Source: Epiperipatus broadwayi
Lineage: Eukaryota; Onychophora; Udeonychophora; Euonychophora; Peripatidae
DNA length: 64,000 nt
Assembly (NCBI GenBank): GCA_028023455.1
Contig: JAQFVV010000013.1
Coordinates: 5,210,001 to 5,274,000, forward strand
Direction of reading: 5' to 3'
The translations under genes were made by a program, and so were the position numbers. Positions 61,238 through 64,000 of this stretch are shown piece after piece (within the stretch, counting starts at the first letter, position 1; every line of letters starts with the position of its first letter). The notes beneath the pieces are model-generated. The model had not been told where the DNA came from. It did not search any database and saw nothing but the letters and a program-made list of their open reading frames with translations.

Positions 61238-61372
61238 GCGTATGTGTATATGTGTTGGAAATTATCTTCACAGAACATTATGTTATCCCCCGGACACAAG
61301 AACACAGCAGATTCATAATAGGGACATATTGAGAGTGAGCGTAGCGCGTACTCTACACCGGGCGGATACATT

Positions 61373-61390
61373 TGGCGCCCAACATGGGGC
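61373..61390 (+). other. Primer-binding site
   Basis: tggcgcccaacatggggc, two bases after the LTR end. This TGGCGCCCAAC-type site is common in invertebrate Ty3-like and Bel/Pao elements and pairs with a tRNA 3' end. I do not assign the tRNA. Confidence 0.85.
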
Positions 61391-62107
61391 CAAACTATTG
61401 TTTCAAGTGGTGGGACCGACATGGATACAGCTGTTGTTTCTAACAATGAAAGCAAATTTAAAAGAGAGGGCGCTCGAAATAACAGAACAAATTATCGATT
61501 AAAGCGGGGGGAAATTTTCGGAATCACAATAAAATAAAATCATTAAACGTTGCTTAAGGGAGTGGGAAAGGGATTTAGTTCTCTCATTAGCACTAAAATA
61601 ATCAAGCATCCGAATATACTTAATAGTTGTAGAAGGTTGTGGAATAGCGGGATTCCGTGGAAGAAAGATCGTATATAAAAGGAAGCAAATTAATAAATTA
61701 ATTTCTATGTTAAAATAAAAAATAAAAATATATACATCGTTAAAAGACGTATTTATATTCTTGCACAAAGGAAGTACTGTAACTGGGATCTTGTTAGGAG
61801 TTTTGTGTTTTACTTAAAAGAAAAGGGGGTTAAAGAAAAAGGTCAACATAGAGTATATGTATAAGGATGCATATAACCAGATAATAGATATAGCCACACA
61901 TATAATCGATAGCTGCTGAATAGAAATGGAGGGAACAGAGGGACCTGGGATAGTATGAGCGATAGAAACCAAATTGGAAGGACAGGAGCTGTGGGAATTT
62001 TGAAGGGCAAGGAGCATCTAAGGATAGGATAAGACAGTCAGTGGGACCCGCGGAGTAGTAGGTGACGAGCCGTGGATTACTATAAATTATAAATCAAATA
62101 TTAAACA
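61391..62107 (+). other. Internal leader of LTR element, non-coding
   Basis: Between primer-binding site and the first gag-like ATG. G/A-rich, with a tract aaaagaaaagggggtt near 61816 that could be a second purine tract. No ORF with recognisable content. Confidence 0.5.
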
Positions 62108-62822
62108 ATGGAAGAAAATACAAATGAAAGCATGTGGGAACAGACGGGGGAGTCCAATACAATTTAAAAAACAGGATACGGAGAATGAAGGGGATATTAA
62201 AATATTAATAAGGATGACTAACACCAAGCCTTGGGTGTAACATATAAAACAAACTGATCAGCCGCTCGCAAAGCAGCCTGTAGTGTGTAGAGCCAATGTG
62301 TTGGTGTATCGACCTGGGAGTACCCTGCAAGACCAGGAGAAGGCTGGCACATGACGCTGGCCCAACTTAAGTGCGGAAAATCACGCAACACATTTCATTA
62401 GAGTTCCTGCCAGCTCACTTCCCAAAACTTCGTTATTGCTGGGCGGATCAGACTTTCCAAAATCTTAGATAGAGATCGATCGTATTCTGTATAGGGGACT
62501 TCGGAAAGGTCCATCCCCATACCTCCCGTCAGGGATGCACGAAACCTATTGGCCATTGTCGTCAATCGTGGCAGACCCTAGATTACCAGATAGTTTTTTT
62601 TCTCCGTTAATAGTCGTTGTAAAAAGAAGTCTGACCGCAGAGCACCTGATCCAAATTTTAAGGGAAGGCGGAGCCGCAGACAAACAGCCCGGGAAAAGCC
62701 GCCATAATGGGACCCATATTGCACAAAGGAAAGGAGGATGTTGGGTCGATTCATCGAACGCTGCTCGAGGAAAAAAGATTAAGGGGACTTTCAATGCAAG
62801 GGCACTGAAGAGGGCCCAATAA
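62108..62822 (+). pseudogene. Broken gag-like sequence
   Basis: An ATG in good context (aacaATGG) opens MEENTNESMWEQTGESNT, which stops after one more codon; the next frame continues KKQDTENEGDIKILIRM. After uninterpretable sequence the frame open from 62535 to 62822 (alternative-start ORF of 95 codons) includes LTAEHLIQILREGG and ends GKKIKGTFNARALKRAQ. The last stretch resembles the C-terminus of the gag-like protein at 6033-6716 (GKIEKGMFNARSLK). No protease, RT or integrase motif. Function is lost. Confidence 0.5.
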
Positions 62823-62874
62823 CTTGGCTCCTTATCAGAGCTAAAACCCGCAACCTCGGATTTTACTCTACACC

Positions 62875-62887
62875 GGGCGGGGAGATA
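62875..62887 (+). other. Polypurine tract before 3' LTR
   Basis: gggcggggagata directly precedes the TGTAATGG start of the 3' LTR. Confidence 0.7.
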
Positions 62888-64000
62888 TGTAATGGAATAG
62901 CGTTACATGGGATTTGAACCCAGGCATATGAGGTGATATTAAATTATAATCAATTGACGAAATGAATGACAGGAACAAAACTTTTAAAAAAAGTGGTCTT
63001 GCTTTAATAATAAACGAGAAACAGCCGTTTCTAAAGCAGATCGCAGCTATATAAGAGTACCTGTCAAATTCATTGAAATAAAAAAGTAAAAGAGTTTTTT
63101 TTATTATTTTGTGTTTGTTTATTAAGAATAAATCTATAATTATTAGTTGTAGTTTTTTTTGCAATATGTTCTGAAATTCCAAGCAATCTAAAATTATTTT
63201 AAATAGGGGTAATTAGCAAATGTAAAATTAGAGAAATTGAAACAATAAGCAGGATATGTGCTGGTACGCCTAGATAAAATAAGCCAAATTTAGAAACAGA
63301 GGTGAGAAAAAGTGTACACTGCTATTGTATAACTCAGACTTCTGTCTCCAGCGAAACAATTCCTAAAAAGAATGGTTAAATTCCTAAGTAGTGAAAACGA
63401 TCCCAGAAATCCCGGAATTGAGTTGACACTCGATGGACTTATAGGATGAAGGGATTCACAGGTGCATGGGAGTGATTGGGTGAGAAAAATTCAAGGTGTG
63501 AGGGTGGGAAGAGAGAGATCAAAAAGGCCGGACAGCGCTTTTCAGAGGGAGATTAGATTATTATTATCAGACTACTATTGATTGTTATTAGATTATTGAA
63601 ATCGAACGGAGATGCATTGCTGAACATAAAATTCGCGGCTTGACCGCTGGACCTCCGCCTCCAGCCCAGCTGATTGCCAACAGGATGCTCGTAACACCGG
63701 AGAAACTTCACATAAGGACCACACCCGCTTTTGAGACCGTGCAAATTACTGGAATGCTTCGTTAAAGAAGAAACCATCGCTCAGGATCCCATTACAGTCT
63801 TTCTACGTTCCACAGGTAGCTATCTTTAAATTGTCATATTCACTTATGCACCAAAATAAAATAACTTTAATAACCAGAACTATTAAAAAACATTAAGCTA
63901 AAATGATAAAGTTACTCTTGACCATTAATGAACAATTCGAGAATCTAATTAAATAAGTTTGCCTACAGTTTAATATTCTTAAAAAGATATGCGAAGTCAT
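62888..64000 (+). repeat. 3' LTR, incomplete at window end
   Basis: Matches 59599-60714 at about 98.5% identity (about 15 transitions, one transversion, one 2-bp indel by eye). The remaining ~660 bp, including its TATA box and U5, lie outside the window. Confidence 0.92.

Larger units (their letters stand above)
59599..61370 (+). repeat. 5' LTR (1772 bp)
   Basis: Begins TATAACGGAATAGCG, where the 3' LTR has the canonical TGTAATGG start, and ends GGATACA before the primer-binding site. The U3-R-U5 order is visible: TATA box at 61174 and AATAAA at 61232. ORFs within it on either strand (59537-59893, 60266-60490, 61013-61455) recur in the other LTR where covered and are LTR shadows, not genes. 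A G+C-rich patch lies at 60340-60480. Confidence 0.9.
59599..64000 (+). mobile_element. Young non-autonomous LTR element, cut by window end
   Basis: Two direct repeats (59599-61370 and 62888 to beyond 64000) flank 1517 bp. Primer-binding site, polypurine tract, TATA box and AATAAA are all in place on the plus strand. The internal region is too short for gag-pol and shows only broken gag-like pieces, so the element must be mobilised in trans or is a deletion derivative. About 98.5% LTR identity suggests a fairly recent insertion. It lies upstream, in gene direction, of the IFT80 exon and may be intronic. Confidence 0.92.

Noticed and set aside
1-64000. CRISPR arrays, operons, phage or bacterial defence systems
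   Set aside because: Nothing with regular spacers or clustered bacterial-type genes; the DNA is eukaryotic with splice sites, LINEs and LTR elements.

Overview
The window looks like nuclear DNA of an invertebrate animal. It is very AT-rich (roughly three quarters A+T by eye). It holds one convincing protein-coding host exon with eukaryotic splice sites, and everything else I can recognise is transposable elements. The exon (minus strand, 57567-57656) matches IFT80, an intraflagellar transport protein, so the organism makes cilia. The TE mixture (a CR1-like LINE with PHD and SGNH domains, RTE, Penelope-like, hAT, TA-flanked MITEs, LTR elements) fits an arthropod or another invertebrate. I cannot fix the species. 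Differences between one LTR pair fall mostly at CpG, which hints that TEs are CpG-methylated.

Layout. 1-2310: AT-rich DNA with a degenerate LTR-like repeat that recurs at 30.7 kb. 2311-2810: assembly gap. 2811-8744: a minus-strand LTR retrotransposon with two ~1.5-1.6 kb LTRs, primer-binding site, polypurine tract and a coiled-coil gag-like ORF but no pol. The LTR copy beside the gap carries 17 bases identical to an Illumina adapter. 8.7-14.4 kb: a cluster of foldback and TIR elements plus LTR-like promoter fragments. 14.4-30 kb: mostly featureless, with a Penelope-like relic at 22.4-23.3 kb. 30-31.3 kb: an old LINE RT relic broken by the LTR-like repeat. 31.9-36.6 kb: an almost full-length but frameshifted CR1-like LINE on the minus strand, with a fragment of the same family in the opposite orientation at 37 kb. 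38.2-39.3 kb: a near-perfect 542-bp tandem duplication. 40-47 kb: MITEs and relics of at least three LINE lineages. 48810-50338: a textbook hAT element with 15-bp TIRs and an 8-bp TSD. 50.9-51.9 kb: a MITE and a Penelope-like fragment. 57.6 kb: the IFT80 exon. 59.6-64 kb: a young, non-autonomous LTR element running off the window.

How it fits together. The transcription unit I can infer is IFT80 on the minus strand. The TEs near it may sit in its introns, but no second exon was found, so the extent of the gene is unknown. No operon, CRISPR array, toxin system or other novel cellular system is visible. The more unusual points are the gag peptide shared by the two LTR elements, the CpG-biased LTR decay, the adapter-like sequence, and nested or rearranged repeat modules.
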